DNA of 64,000 nucleotides, from contig JAAFJR010000001.1 of NCBI GenBank assembly GCA_013298945.1, forward strand, positions 124,001 through 188,000, read 5' to 3'. The position numbers and the translations under genes were made by a program. The notes under the pieces are model-generated. The model ran no database searches. It saw only the letters and a program-made list of their open reading frames with translations, and had not been told where the DNA came from. The stretch comes from Polaromonas sp. GTDB taxonomy: Bacteria; Pseudomonadota; Gammaproteobacteria; Burkholderiales; Burkholderiaceae_C. Each line of letters begins with the position of its first letter. The stretch's first letter is position 1. Below, one piece after another: positions 7,494 through 16,048 of this stretch.

Positions 7494-8222
7494 ATGACAA
7501 TGAAAAAAACCGACACTATGGCAACAGTACCCATGAACTCTATCGAAGAAGGACGCCCAATGTCCGTCGTTATCCGCGAGCGCATGGCGGCGTCTAAAAA
7601 GCGTTATTACGCCAACGACAACATCAGTAACTTTATAAAGCCTGGCGAGATGGACAAGTTGCTGGACGAAGTTGAAAGCAAAATGAAGGGCGTGCTGGAC
7701 AGCATGGTGATTGACACCGAGCACGACCACAATACCAACAACACGGCGCGCCGCGTCGCCAAAATGTATTTGAACGAGGTATTCAAAGGGCGCTACCAGC
7801 CCGAGCCCGCGATCACTGAATTTCCTAACGTTGGGCACTTGAACGAGTTAATGATTGTTGGCCCTATCACTGTGCGAAGTGCGTGCTCGCATCACTTCTG
7901 CCCTGTGATCGGAAAGGTTTGGATTGGCGTTCTGCCGAACGAACATACCAATGTGATTGGTCTATCTAAATACGCACGTTTGGCTGAGTGGGTGATGGGC
8001 AGACCACAAATTCAGGAAGAAGCGGTGGTACAACTAGCCGATTTGATTCAACACAAAACTCAGCCCGATGGCTTGGCTATTGTGATGGAAGCCACCCATT
8101 TTTGCATGAGCTGGCGTGGTGTGAAAGACATGGACAGCAAGATGATTAACTCTGTTATGCGCGGCACATTTTTGAAAGACATGAACTTGCGACGTGAGTT
8201 TTTGTCATTAATTCCAAAATAA
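7494..8222 (+). CDS. folE: GTP cyclohydrolase I (FolE type)
   Basis: The 242-residue product carries the GTP cyclohydrolase I core. ACSHHFCPVIGK (C131, H133/H134) and THFCMSWRGV (C204) give the zinc and catalytic residues. TARRVAKMYLNEVFKG, IGLSKYARLAEW and QEEAVVQLADLI are further family motifs. It makes 7,8-dihydroneopterin triphosphate from GTP for folate or other pterins. The N-terminus is about 20 residues longer than needed: ATG codons occur at 7494, 7500, 7518 and 7560, and only the last has a good AAGGA site (7553-7557). The true start is therefore uncertain. It precedes a BLUF photoreceptor by 30 bases, so it may be a light-linked second FolE, as in LitR regulons of some proteobacteria; that link is inference. 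Confidence 0.93.
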   Translation: MTMKKTDTMATVPMNSIEEGRPMSVVIRERMAASKKRYYANDNISNFIKPGEMDKLLDEVESKMKGVLDSMVIDTEHDHNTNNTARRVAKMYLNEVFKGRYQPEPAITEFPNVGHLNELMIVGPITVRSACSHHFCPVIGKVWIGVLPNEHTNVIGLSKYARLAEWVMGRPQIQEEAVVQLADLIQHKTQPDGLAIVMEATHFCMSWRGVKDMDSKMINSVMRGTFLKDMNLRREFLSLIPK

Positions 8223-8252
8223 CAAAAAAAATATTTTTAAAGGATAAACACC

Positions 8253-8675
8253 ATGTTGGTACGATTACTTTACGCCAGCCGTGCGATCAACACGCAGCCC
8301 GAAGCCATTGAAGGTATTTTGGCCAAATCGCGTGAGTTCAACCCCTCCAGCGGCATCACCGGCATACTCTGTTACGGCGGAGGCATCTTTTTGCAAGCTA
8401 TTGAAGGTGGGCGCAGCGCGGTGAGCGAGTTATATGGTCACATTCAACAAGACGCACGCCACAAAAACGTGGTTTTACTGCAATACGAAGAAATCACAGA
8501 GCGTCGTTTCAGCGGCTGGACCATGGGTCAGGTCAACATGGAAAAAATCAACCATTCGATTTTGCTGAAATATGCCGAAAAGCCAGAGCTTGACCCGTAC
8601 AGCACCTCGGGTGCGGTTTCTATGGCTTTGTTGGAGGAGTTGATGGCGACGGCTTCTATCATTGGGCGCTCTTAA
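8253..8675 (+). CDS. Short BLUF-domain blue-light photoreceptor
   Basis: The 140-residue protein is a single BLUF (FAD-binding blue-light sensor) domain. All photocycle residues known from AppA are present at the expected spacing: Y7 in LLYASR, N30 in FNPSSGITG, Q48 in FLQAIEG, W89 and M91 in SGWTMG. The C-terminal 40 residues form the short helical cap and there is no output domain, so signalling must be by protein contact. An AAGGA site precedes the ATG. It follows folE by 30 bases and abuts the DUF429 gene, so the three are likely one transcript. Its partner is not evident from the sequence. Confidence 0.92.
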   Translation: MLVRLLYASRAINTQPEAIEGILAKSREFNPSSGITGILCYGGGIFLQAIEGGRSAVSELYGHIQQDARHKNVVLLQYEEITERRFSGWTMGQVNMEKINHSILLKYAEKPELDPYSTSGAVSMALLEELMATASIIGRS

Positions 8676-9521
8676 TTGACCCAATTGTTAGTTGGTGAAG
8701 CATCACAAGTTATTGGCTGCGATTTTTCAAGTAGTCCGAGCAAGAGAAAACCCATTGTTTTCGCCATTGGATCGTCTAAAAATGGGCGCGTAACGCTCTC
8801 AAAACTAGAGCACATTCAAACCCTAGAGGGCTTTAGTGCTTGGCTCAACCAAGCAACAAATTGGGTAGGTGCGTTTGATTTGCCGTTTGGCTTGCCGCGT
8901 GAATTGGTTGAAACACTGGGTTGGGCAACCGAATGGAAAACCTGCATTGATCACTACGCCAGCCTCACGCGTGAGGAAATTCGATCTACTTTCAAAGTTT
9001 TTTGCGATGCAAGGCCAGTGGGTGGCAAATTCGCCCACCGCGCCACCGATCTACCAGCAGGTTCTAGCCCGTCAATGAAATGGGTGAATCCGCCTGTGGC
9101 TTACATGCTGCATGCGGGTGTTCCGAGGCTACTAGAAGCGGGTGTTCACCTGCCCGTGCTACATGCAGGTGACGAAAAACGCGTCGCTTTGGAAGCCTAC
9201 CCAGGCTTGCTAGCCAGAGAAATCCTGAAAAACCGCAGTTACAAATCAGACGACAAAGCTAAGCAAACGCCTGAGAGGCTGATTGCGCGTAAAGACTTGG
9301 TAACGCAATTGGAATTAGGTCAAACGCGGCTTAATTTGCGCCTAAAACTGACGCATGCGCAACGTGATGCTTTGATTGACGACGCCAGTGGCGACAGTTT
9401 GGATGCCGTGTTGTGCATGCTGCAAGCCGCTTGGGCGCTGCAGCAGCATGAAAAGGGGGCCAAAAACTACGGTTTACCCGCTAAAACGGATGCATTGGAG
9501 GGGTGGATTATCACCGCTTGA
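8676..9521 (+). CDS. DUF429 family protein (predicted RNase H-like nuclease fold)
   Basis: The 281-residue protein shows the DUF429 pattern: an early acidic strand VIGCDFSSSPSKRKP, then WVGAFDLPFGLPRELV, EAYPGLLAR and, near the end, DDASGDSLDAVLCMLQAAWA, whose acidic residues would form the RNase H-like active site. The fold is predicted from the family; no activity is established for it. The reading frame begins with a TTG directly after the BLUF stop codon at 8675, with a second in-frame TTG at 8685. No good ribosome binding site is visible, so translation may be coupled to the BLUF gene. A copy of the interspersed repeat follows 40 bases downstream. Confidence 0.8.
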   Translation: MTQLLVGEASQVIGCDFSSSPSKRKPIVFAIGSSKNGRVTLSKLEHIQTLEGFSAWLNQATNWVGAFDLPFGLPRELVETLGWATEWKTCIDHYASLTREEIRSTFKVFCDARPVGGKFAHRATDLPAGSSPSMKWVNPPVAYMLHAGVPRLLEAGVHLPVLHAGDEKRVALEAYPGLLAREILKNRSYKSDDKAKQTPERLIARKDLVTQLELGQTRLNLRLKLTHAQRDALIDDASGDSLDAVLCMLQAAWALQQHEKGAKNYGLPAKTDALEGWIITA

Positions 9522-9560
9522 AAATAGCTTTAAATGAGCTAAAAATAATATAAAATTGGC

Positions 9561-9609
9561 TCTAGCCGACGTATTTATTGCCTTAGCAGCTATAAATACT
9601 ATAGCAAAA
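9561..9609 (+). repeat. Interspersed repeat copy between convergent genes
   Basis: TCTAGCCGACGTATTTATTG at 9561-9580 continues into CCTTAGCAGCTATAAATACT with the closing ATAGC arm. It lies between the DUF429 gene and glutaredoxin, which converge on it. No independent terminator hairpin is seen in this gap, so the hairpin may serve as one. Confidence 0.8.
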
Positions 9610-9634
9610 TTACGCCTACCGCATTTGTATCACA

Positions 9635-9895
9635 TCACGCCTGCTGCAACATAGGCACCAAGCCACCAGCACTGTCCAAGGCCATCAAATCGTCGCAACC
9701 GCCCACATGCGTGCTGCCAATGAAAATTTGTGGCACGGTTCGTCGACCCGTGATTTCCATCATGTGCTTCATGGCTTCAGGGTCTTGGTCGATACGAATT
9801 TCTTCGATGGACTCAACGCCTTTGGCTTTGAGAACGCTTTTTGCGCGAATGCAGTAAGGGCAAACGGCGGTGGTGTACATTTTGACGGCTTGCAT
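9635..9895 (-). CDS. grxC: Glutaredoxin 3
   Basis: From the ATG at 9895 the product is 86 residues: MQAVKMYTTAVCPYC with the redox pair C12-P-Y-C15, then TVPQIFIG carrying the conserved cis-proline, and GGCDDLMALD, which binds glutathione. It is a cytoplasmic dithiol glutaredoxin. A longer frame from 9949 would add 18 residues with no homologous look and would overlap the upstream gene, so the shorter start is preferred. It lies 17 bases downstream of the rhodanese gene, as in many betaproteobacteria, where the pair is often followed by secB. Confidence 0.93.
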   Translation of the reverse strand: MQAVKMYTTAVCPYCIRAKSVLKAKGVESIEEIRIDQDPEAMKHMMEITGRRTVPQIFIGSTHVGGCDDLMALDSAGGLVPMLQQA

Positions 9896-9912
9896 GGTGT
9901 TGCTCTGCAGTA

Positions 9913-10320
9913 TTAGGCTTTTTCGAGAGGTAAATTGGCTTCGCGCCAAGCTTTCAGCCCGCCGGCCAAGGCTTGAACATTAGCGAAACCCAACTTTTTA
10001 GCGGTTGCAACGGCACGGTTTGAGCGAATGCCAGAGGTGCAGACCAAAATCAGCGGTAATTCCTTGTTTTTTACCAGTCCGGCTAATTTTTCGTCCAATT
10101 GGCTCAATGGCACATTTTTAGAGTTTGTGACGTGGCCAGCGGCAAATTCTTCTGCATCGCTGACGTCGATCACCACGGCTTTTTCGCGGTTCATCAGCTG
10201 TACGGCACCCGCAGCTGACAGAGTGCCACCCGCTGCGCCCTTGATTTGTGGCATAAACAGCATGGTGGCTGAACCAATAGCGACGGCAAATAGCATCCAA
10301 TTGTCAATAATAAATTTCAC
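9913..10320 (-). CDS. Membrane-anchored rhodanese-like protein
   Basis: The 135-residue protein has one N-terminal membrane segment (about residues 5-24, WMLFAVAIGSATMLFM) followed by a single rhodanese domain. The active-site loop is VCTSGIRS with the catalytic Cys at about 94, and earlier VIDVSDAEEFAAGH is the typical rhodanese entry motif. It probably transfers sulfane sulfur at the inner membrane; the acceptor is unknown. It is co-directional with grxC and divergent from gpmA. This rhodanese-glutaredoxin order matches the YibN-GrxC pair. Confidence 0.88.
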   Translation of the reverse strand: MKFIIDNWMLFAVAIGSATMLFMPQIKGAAGGTLSAAGAVQLMNREKAVVIDVSDAEEFAAGHVTNSKNVPLSQLDEKLAGLVKNKELPLILVCTSGIRSNRAVATAKKLGFANVQALAGGLKAWREANLPLEKA

Positions 10321-10438
10321 GTTGAGCTTTCTATAAAGAGATAGATTTTAGAATAGAGCCTATATCCTTTTTGGATTCTTTTTAATTTAGTGAGTAATTT
10401 CAGCCAAATTTGGCCAAAACGCCTTAGAAAGTATCGAT

Positions 10439-11134
10439 ATGCATAAATTAGTCCTGATTCGCCACGGTGAATCAACTTGGAATCTTGAAAACCGCTTTAC
10501 GGGCTGGACGGACGTAGATTTGACACCTTTGGGTGTAGAGCAAGCGCAAAAAGCGGGTCAAATGCTGAAAGCGGCTGGTTTTGAGTTTGATGTTGCTTAC
10601 ACCAGCGTTTTGAAGCGAGCAACGCATACCTTATGGCATTGTTTAGACGCTATGGACCGCACATGGCTGCCCGTCGTCCACAGCTGGCGTTTAAACGAGC
10701 GCCATTATGGTGCTTTGCAAGGCTTAAACAAGGCAGATACCGCTAAAAAGTACGGCGATGACCAAGTATTGCTGTGGCGTCGCAGCTATGATGTGCCGCC
10801 TCCGACGCTAGAGGCGAGCGATCCGCGCAGCGAACGTGCCGATATTCGCTATGCGAAACTCAAGCCAGAGCAAATTCCGTTGACGGAGTGCCTTAAAGAC
10901 ACGGTAGCGCGGATGATGCCGTTTTGGGATGAGTCCTTAGCCCCTGCCATTCGTGCAGGCAAACGCACGGTGATTGCCGCGCATGGCAACTCGATTCGGG
11001 CTTTGGTCAAGCATTTGGATGGTATTTCCGATGCGGATATTGTGGGCTTGAATATTCCGAATGGCGTGCCACTTGTGTATGAGTTAGACGATAACCTGAA
11101 ACCGATTCGACACTATTATTTAGGCAGTGAGTGA
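10439..11134 (+). CDS. gpmA: 2,3-bisphosphoglycerate-dependent phosphoglycerate mutase
   Basis: The 231-residue protein has the histidine phosphatase signature [10 protein letters not shown] near residue 7 (phospho-acceptor H9). [23 protein letters not shown] and the second catalytic histidine in [13 protein letters not shown] are further marks of dPGM. It interconverts 3- and 2-phosphoglycerate in glycolysis and gluconeogenesis in the cytoplasm. The length is as expected for the family without truncation. It is followed by ctpA, an order common in this group. Confidence 0.95.
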   Translation: MHKLVLIRHGESTWNLENRFTGWTDVDLTPLGVEQAQKAGQMLKAAGFEFDVAYTSVLKRATHTLWHCLDAMDRTWLPVVHSWRLNERHYGALQGLNKADTAKKYGDDQVLLWRRSYDVPPPTLEASDPRSERADIRYAKLKPEQIPLTECLKDTVARMMPFWDESLAPAIRAGKRTVIAAHGNSIRALVKHLDGISDADIVGLNIPNGVPLVYELDDNLKPIRHYYLGSE

Positions 11135-11271
11135 GTTGAGAAGTGAATTAAGCTTGATGCCGTTAATTAAGCTTATTTACTGAACTTAGTGCTCATAAAA
11201 AGCTCTTAGGTGTATATTGGCTTCTATGGATGAAATTAAGTTACAAAATGGGTCAAACGATAAGGCAAAGC

Positions 11272-12720
11272 ATGGGCAATAAATTAAAAATTGCAGGTTG
11301 GATTTCAGTCGGTGTACTGACAGGTGCGCTCACTACCGTGTCACTGCAAACTGTCGCGCGCGGCGCCTTGTCGCCCATGCCATTGGAAGAGCTGCAGCAG
11401 TTGGCCAATGTGTTTGGTTTGATCAAAAGCGATTATGTTGAGCCCGTTGACGAGAAAAAGCTGATATCTGACGCGATTTCCGGCATGGTTTCCAGCCTAG
11501 ACCCGCATTCACAATACTTCGACAAAAAATCTTACAAAGAATTTCGTGAAGGTACTACGGGTAAGTTTGTCGGTGTAGGTATTGAGATTAGCTTTGAAGA
11601 TGGTTTGGTCAAAGTGGTGTCACCGATTGAGGGTTCACCAGCGTTTCGGGCTGGCCTCAAGCCCAACGACTTTATTACCAAAATTGACACCACAGCTGTG
11701 CGTGGTTTGACGCTGAACGAAGCCGTTAAACGTATGCGAGGTGAGCCCAATACCAAAGTGATTTTGACTGTTTTCCGCAAAGATGAAAACCGTACTTTCC
11801 CCGTCACTATCATTCGTGAAGAAATCAAAACGCAATCGGTACGTGGCAAAGTCATCGAGCCGGGTTACGGCTGGGTGCGCTTGTCTCAGTTCCAAGACCG
11901 CACGGTTGAAGATTTTGTGAAAAAGATAGAAGAAATTTACAAGCAAGAGCCCAACCTCAAAGGCTTGGTACTTGACTTGCGCAACGACCCAGGTGGTTTG
12001 TTGGATGCTGCGGTTGCAGTGTCTGCGGCCTTTTTGCCCGATAACGTTGCTGTGGTATCGACCAATGGGCAACTGGCAGATAGCAAATTTAGCTATAAAG
12101 CTGCCCCAGAGTTTTACTTGCGTCGCGGCGGGGCTGACCCTTTGAAGCGTCTGCCAGCAGCGCTTAAAAAAGTGCCCTTGGTGGTGTTGGTGAATGAAGG
12201 ATCAGCTTCTGCCAGTGAAATCGTTGCAGGTGCGCTGCAAGATCACAAACGCGCAAAAATTCTTGGCAGCCAAACCTTTGGCAAAGGCTCGGTGCAAACG
12301 GTGCGTCCTTTAGGGCCAGATACGGGTATCAAGCTCACAACCGCACGCTATTACACGCCGAATGGCACATCGATTCAAGCCAAAGGCATTGTGCCGGATG
12401 TGATGATTGACGAAACTGCTGAAGGCAGCCCTTTTGCCGTCTTACGAACTCGCGAAGCTGATTTAGAAAAGCATCTTGAAAGCGGACAAGGTAATTCAGT
12501 AGAAGATCCTGCCAAAAAAGAAGCACGTGAAAAAGAACGTGAGGCGGCATTGAAACGCTTAGAGGAAGAAGCGAAAAAACCAGTGGCAGAGCGTAAATCG
12601 CCAGAATTTGGTTCGGACAAAGACTTCCAGTTGGCTCAAGCAATTAACCAACTCAAAGGTCGTCCAGTCATGATCAGTAAAACACTGGTTGAGCGTAAAG
12701 AAGAGAAAAAAGAGAATTGA
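11272..12720 (+). CDS. ctpA: C-terminal processing protease, S41 family
   Basis: The product has an uncleaved or signal-anchor helix (IAGWISVGVLTGALTTVSL), a PDZ domain around residues 75-170 (GVGIEISFEDGLVKVVSP, GSPAFRAGLKPNDFI) and an S41 protease domain. The nucleophile is the first or second Ser of NEGSASASEIVAGALQ and the base is Lys in FGKGSVQT. It acts in the periplasm on C-termini of envelope proteins. The ATG at 11272 follows AAGGCA and gives the MGNKLKIAGW start usual in relatives; an upstream in-frame ATG at 11230 is possible. The C-terminal tail is charged and rich in K and E (residues about 400-440). Confidence 0.92.
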   Translation: MGNKLKIAGWISVGVLTGALTTVSLQTVARGALSPMPLEELQQLANVFGLIKSDYVEPVDEKKLISDAISGMVSSLDPHSQYFDKKSYKEFREGTTGKFVGVGIEISFEDGLVKVVSPIEGSPAFRAGLKPNDFITKIDTTAVRGLTLNEAVKRMRGEPNTKVILTVFRKDENRTFPVTIIREEIKTQSVRGKVIEPGYGWVRLSQFQDRTVEDFVKKIEEIYKQEPNLKGLVLDLRNDPGGLLDAAVAVSAAFLPDNVAVVSTNGQLADSKFSYKAAPEFYLRRGGADPLKRLPAALKKVPLVVLVNEGSASASEIVAGALQDHKRAKILGSQTFGKGSVQTVRPLGPDTGIKLTTARYYTPNGTSIQAKGIVPDVMIDETAEGSPFAVLRTREADLEKHLESGQGNSVEDPAKKEAREKEREAALKRLEEEAKKPVAERKSPEFGSDKDFQLAQAINQLKGRPVMISKTLVERKEEKKEN

Positions 12721-12732
12721 TTCACGTCTGAA

Positions 12733-13515
12733 TTGTCTTGTTGGAATGGCATCACTTTGACTGACGATCAACTCCTTCGTTACTCGCGCCACTTACTGCT
12801 TAACGAAGTAGGTGTTGAAGGGCAAGAGAAAATATTGCAATCACATGTGTTGGTTATCGGTGCTGGCGGCTTGGGTTCACCCGTTGTTTTGTACTTGGCG
12901 ACGGCAGGCGTGGGGCGCATTACTTTGGTGGATGATGATGTGGTTGATGTCACCAACTTGCAACGTCAAATAGCACACAATTTGGCCGATGTCGGCGAAT
13001 TTAAAGCCAAATCAGCTATGAATAAAATAGCGAATATCAATGCTGATGTTCAAGTCGTACCCGTTCTTCAGCGTGCAGATGCATATCAGCTTGAGCGTTT
13101 GGTGGCTGAGGCAGATGTGGTTATTGACTGCTGTGATAACTTTGCTACCCGTCACAATATCAACACTGCATGTGTGAAACACCGCAAGCCTTTGGTATCG
13201 GGTGCTGCGATACGGTTTGATGGACAGATCACTGTGTTTGATAGCCGCTCAGAATCATCGCCGTGCTATGCCTGCATTTTCCCGCCAGATGCCAGCTTAC
13301 AAGAAACGCGCTGTGCCACGATGGGCGTGTTTGCCCCGCTGGTCGGCATTATTGGCTCAATGCAGGCGGCTGAAGCGCTCAAGCTCATCAGTGGTGCTGG
13401 CACATCGCTAGCAGGACGTTTGCAAATGCTAGATGGCCGCGATATGTCTTGGAACGAAGTGCGCTTCAAACGTGACGCTACTTGTAGCGTTTGCGGTCAA
13501 GCTCATTCCCATTGA
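12733..13515 (+). CDS. moeB: ThiF/MoeB-family adenylyltransferase
   Basis: The product carries the E1-like nucleotide motif VIGAGGLGSPVV, then DDDVVDVTNLQRQ, the Cys of ETRCATMGVFAP, and zinc cysteines in CYACIFPP and CSVCG. It lacks the C-terminal rhodanese domain seen in MOCS3-like proteins. By family it adenylates the C-terminus of MoaD (molybdopterin synthesis) or ThiS (thiamine); sequence alone does not decide. MsrP further along the window needs molybdopterin, so MoeB activity is plausible. The frame opens with TTG at 12733; a second TTG at 12757 would give the typical MTDDQLLRYSRH start and may be the real one. It overlaps the convergent nuclease gene by 38 bases. Confidence 0.9.
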   Translation: MSCWNGITLTDDQLLRYSRHLLLNEVGVEGQEKILQSHVLVIGAGGLGSPVVLYLATAGVGRITLVDDDVVDVTNLQRQIAHNLADVGEFKAKSAMNKIANINADVQVVPVLQRADAYQLERLVAEADVVIDCCDNFATRHNINTACVKHRKPLVSGAAIRFDGQITVFDSRSESSPCYACIFPPDASLQETRCATMGVFAPLVGIIGSMQAAEALKLISGAGTSLAGRLQMLDGRDMSWNEVRFKRDATCSVCGQAHSH

Positions 13516-14077
13516 TATTGATATTGTTTTTCGCAGCAGAATTTTTCGTTGCGTAACATGAGCCATTTTCACGTCTGAAAATTTTAGGGTTAACCGCTGA
13601 AGCGTCGGCGAACAAGCCAAGCTTGTTGCGCTCTGCAATGCTTTCTTCAGAGCTGTAGGGGCCGTTGCTGAATCTGTAGTGATATGACCAAGCATGGCCA
13701 TTTTTCACCATCCAGCTACCAACATCGACGTTACCAATAGTGACTCTTGCAACTTCACGACCGTAATCATCAAACCGTTTGCTGGTGATGGTGACTTGTT
13801 TTGAAATAAGTAGTTTTTTCAAAACTGTAGCAGATTGTTTGCCATACATTTGACAACTTTCAGGCGCATCGATGCCGTCAATTCTAATTCTTAACGAATC
13901 TGTTGTATTCTTTGAATCCACAGGACGAACCCGTAGGGTGTCCCCGTCTGTGACGTGAGTGACGACTCCTTGCCATGTTTTTTGAGTTAAATTTAATGCT
14001 GTAACCGGCATAAATATTGCCTGAATAGCTATAAAAATAATAGCAAAAAACTTAGGTATTTTGAATGATTTAAGCAT
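13478..14077 (-). CDS. Staphylococcal-nuclease-like secreted thermonuclease
   Basis: From the ATG at 14077 the protein is 199 residues: a signal peptide MLKSFKIPKFFAIIFIAIQA then IFMPVTA, followed by an SNase domain with THVTDGDTLRVRP, RIRIDGIDAPES (catalytic Arg and Asp) and FDDYGREVARVTIG. It is expected to cleave nucleic acid in the periplasm or outside. The ATG overlaps the stop codon of the upstream phospholipase D gene (TGATG), so translation is coupled. The hydrophobic core of the signal peptide is encoded by a copy of the interspersed repeat (14002-14048). A longer frame from 14155 has no leader character and would lie inside the upstream gene. Its 3' end overlaps moeB. Confidence 0.88.
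   Translation of the reverse strand: MLKSFKIPKFFAIIFIAIQAIFMPVTALNLTQKTWQGVVTHVTDGDTLRVRPVDSKNTTDSLRIRIDGIDAPESCQMYGKQSATVLKKLLISKQVTITSKRFDDYGREVARVTIGNVDVGSWMVKNGHAWSYHYRFSNGPYSSEESIAERNKLGLFADASAVNPKIFRRENGSCYATKNSAAKNNININGNELDRKRYK
14002..14048 (+). repeat. Interspersed repeat inside the nuclease signal-peptide coding region
   Basis: TAACCGGCATAAATATTGCC followed by TGAATAGCTATAAAAATAA and an ATAGC arm matches the family core. Read on the minus strand it encodes most of the hydrophobic leader of the nuclease, FAIIFIAIQAIFMPV. The consensus TAG in this frame is CAG here, so the frame stays open. Confidence 0.75.
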
Positions 14078-15282
14078 CAATACCGTTTTCCAAACAACCA
14101 CAAACCGGTTCGCATAATCGCAAAAGCAATCATCTCGTTGAAACGTTGAGTCCAAGGTCTATTAGCCATTTGCGTAGCGTCAACACGTTTGCCCTCGTTT
14201 GCCATAGCCAATAGCAGGCGCTTACGCAAGCTTTGTGCAAAGTCTGCGTCTTGCATCACGATGTTGGCTTCGCGCGCCAAGAGCAGGCTGAGGGGATCTA
14301 GGTTTGAAGAACCAACGGTGGCCCACACGCTGTCAACCACTGCGACTTTGGCATGTAGATAGCTTTTATCGTATTCGTAAATTTCGATGCCAGCATCGAG
14401 TAATGCGCCATAAATGGGCCTGGCAGCATGGTATTGCATGAAGTATTCGTATTTACCTTGAAGCAATAGCTGAACTTTAACACCGCGCTTCGCTGCATGA
14501 ATCAAAGCGCGCCGAAGTTTTGCACCGGGTACAAAATAGGCATTGGCAATGATGATTTCTTTATGCGCATCGCCTATAGCCTTGAGGTAAGCTCGCTCAA
14601 TTTGACGACGGTTTGTAATATTGTCACGCAATACCAAGGCAGCAAGTGTTTTGCCATTTAGTGTATTGGCTTGCCTGTGGTGACGCTTTAAAACGCTAGG
14701 CAATGTTTCTATTGCAGTTTTTACGCGCTTGATATTCATGGGTTTGCCTAACGACAAGCGATCCCATAGCTGGCAAGTTGCCAGCTGAATATCTTGCGCT
14801 AACGCGCCACTGATACGGACAGTGAAGTCAAAGCGCGGAGCTGACAAAGCGCCATAGTTAGGGTCGTGCCAATCATCTAGCAAGTTAATACCGCCGCAGT
14901 AGGCCACTGTGCTGTCAATCACGCAAAGTTTGCGATGCAAACGACGCCATTGGCTAGGTAAGAATATGCCCAGAGTAACAATCGGCTCATACACAAACCA
15001 TTGAATGCCGGCTGCTTTAAAACGGTTATTCCATTCGGCAGGAAATTCAGGCGTACCAAATCCATCCACCATCACACGCACCTGCACACCACGCTGAGCC
15101 GCTCTGACTAAAGCTATGGCTACATCTGAGCCGCTTGCCGTTAAATCAAAAATATAGGTTTCCATTTGAACGCTTTTTTGAGCGTTGTCGATACTGGCTA
15201 TCAACGAGGGGAAAAAGGCAATGCTCCCTTCAAGCAACTGTAAATCGCTAGGTTTTGCGAAGCTTTGCTCTTTGTTTTGCAT
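14077..15282 (-). CDS. clsB: Cardiolipin synthase-like phospholipase D protein (ClsB type)
   Basis: The 401-residue protein has two HKD motifs: HRKLCVID at about residue 136 and HAKVAVVD at about 315, each followed by GGINLLDDWH- or GSSNLDPLS-type sequence. No N-terminal membrane helix is present, which fits ClsB instead of ClsA. It would join two phospholipid head groups at the inner membrane to form cardiolipin. The gene upstream (15293) encodes the EEP phosphatase partner, the same order as ybhP-ybhO in enterobacteria. The nuclease gene follows with a one-base stop/start overlap. Confidence 0.88.
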   Translation of the reverse strand: MQNKEQSFAKPSDLQLLEGSIAFFPSLIASIDNAQKSVQMETYIFDLTASGSDVAIALVRAAQRGVQVRVMVDGFGTPEFPAEWNNRFKAAGIQWFVYEPIVTLGIFLPSQWRRLHRKLCVIDSTVAYCGGINLLDDWHDPNYGALSAPRFDFTVRISGALAQDIQLATCQLWDRLSLGKPMNIKRVKTAIETLPSVLKRHHRQANTLNGKTLAALVLRDNITNRRQIERAYLKAIGDAHKEIIIANAYFVPGAKLRRALIHAAKRGVKVQLLLQGKYEYFMQYHAARPIYGALLDAGIEIYEYDKSYLHAKVAVVDSVWATVGSSNLDPLSLLLAREANIVMQDADFAQSLRKRLLLAMANEGKRVDATQMANRPWTQRFNEMIAFAIMRTGLWLFGKRY

Positions 15283-15292
15283 GTCAAAAATG

Positions 15293-16042
15293 TCAAACTT
15301 CAGTCGAAAAATCAGCGATCAAGGGCAAATGATCTGACATACGAGCCCATTGCATACCGCTAGGCACAGACGCATTGGTAGCTTGAAGATGTCTAGCAAA
15401 GACATAGTCAAATTGAACAAGCGGTAGACGCGCTGGGTAGGTGCGCAGTTTTTTCGCGGTGATCGGATTTGTTTTGAAGGCTTGCAGTTGCTCTGTTTTT
15501 AAGATGGTTTCACAAGCATTGCCCCAATCATTGAAATCGCCAGCGACCAACAGCGGCGCATTCTTTGGGATTTCTCGTTGGATGAAGGTACAAAGCTGAG
15601 CAACCTGTCGTCGTCGGCTTGATTTAATCAAACCTAAATGAACAACAATGACATGAACTGGTAAGTCGTGCACTAAAACTTCGACATGCAGCAAACCACG
15701 CTGTTCAAACCTGTGGTCAGACATATCTTCATGCTGATGTTTGATAACTGGCCAGCGGGTGAGCAGCGCATTACCATGTTCGCCGTGCTTAGTGACAGCA
15801 TTGGTTTGATAGACAGGCGTATAGCCCAGCGGTGCTAAAAAATCAGCTTGTTCTAGCGCTGGCCAGTGTGCAAATCTTTGTGCTTCACCACGGTGGTGTT
15901 TTCGCACTTCCTGGAGGCAAACAATGTCTGCATCAAATTGATCGATGGCTAAACCAATATTATGAATTTCTAAGCGACGTCTGGGCCCTAGACCATTAAC
16001 ACCTTTGTGTATATTCCATGTGGCAACGCGAATGGTTTCCAC
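15293..16042 (-). CDS. Endonuclease/exonuclease/phosphatase family protein (YbhP-like)
   Basis: The 249-residue protein shows the EEP fold: VATWNIHKGVNGLG near the N-terminus, IVCLQEVRKHHRG with the metal-binding Glu, HVIVVHLGL, LLVAGDFNDWG and finally RMSDHLPLIADF with the catalytic Asp-His. It lies 10 bases upstream of the ClsB-like gene. In enterobacteria the ybhP product is linked genetically to this cardiolipin synthase, but its own substrate is not established. Full length; the start METIRVATWN is unambiguous. Confidence 0.85.
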   Translation of the reverse strand: METIRVATWNIHKGVNGLGPRRRLEIHNIGLAIDQFDADIVCLQEVRKHHRGEAQRFAHWPALEQADFLAPLGYTPVYQTNAVTKHGEHGNALLTRWPVIKHQHEDMSDHRFEQRGLLHVEVLVHDLPVHVIVVHLGLIKSSRRRQVAQLCTFIQREIPKNAPLLVAGDFNDWGNACETILKTEQLQAFKTNPITAKKLRTYPARLPLVQFDYVFARHLQATNASVPSGMQWARMSDHLPLIADFSTEV

Positions 16043-16048
16043 AGCGAT

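Noticed and set aside
11140-11175. AAGCTT-containing inverted sequence after gpmA as terminator
   Set aside because: AAGCTT is itself palindromic, the stem is short and no T run follows.
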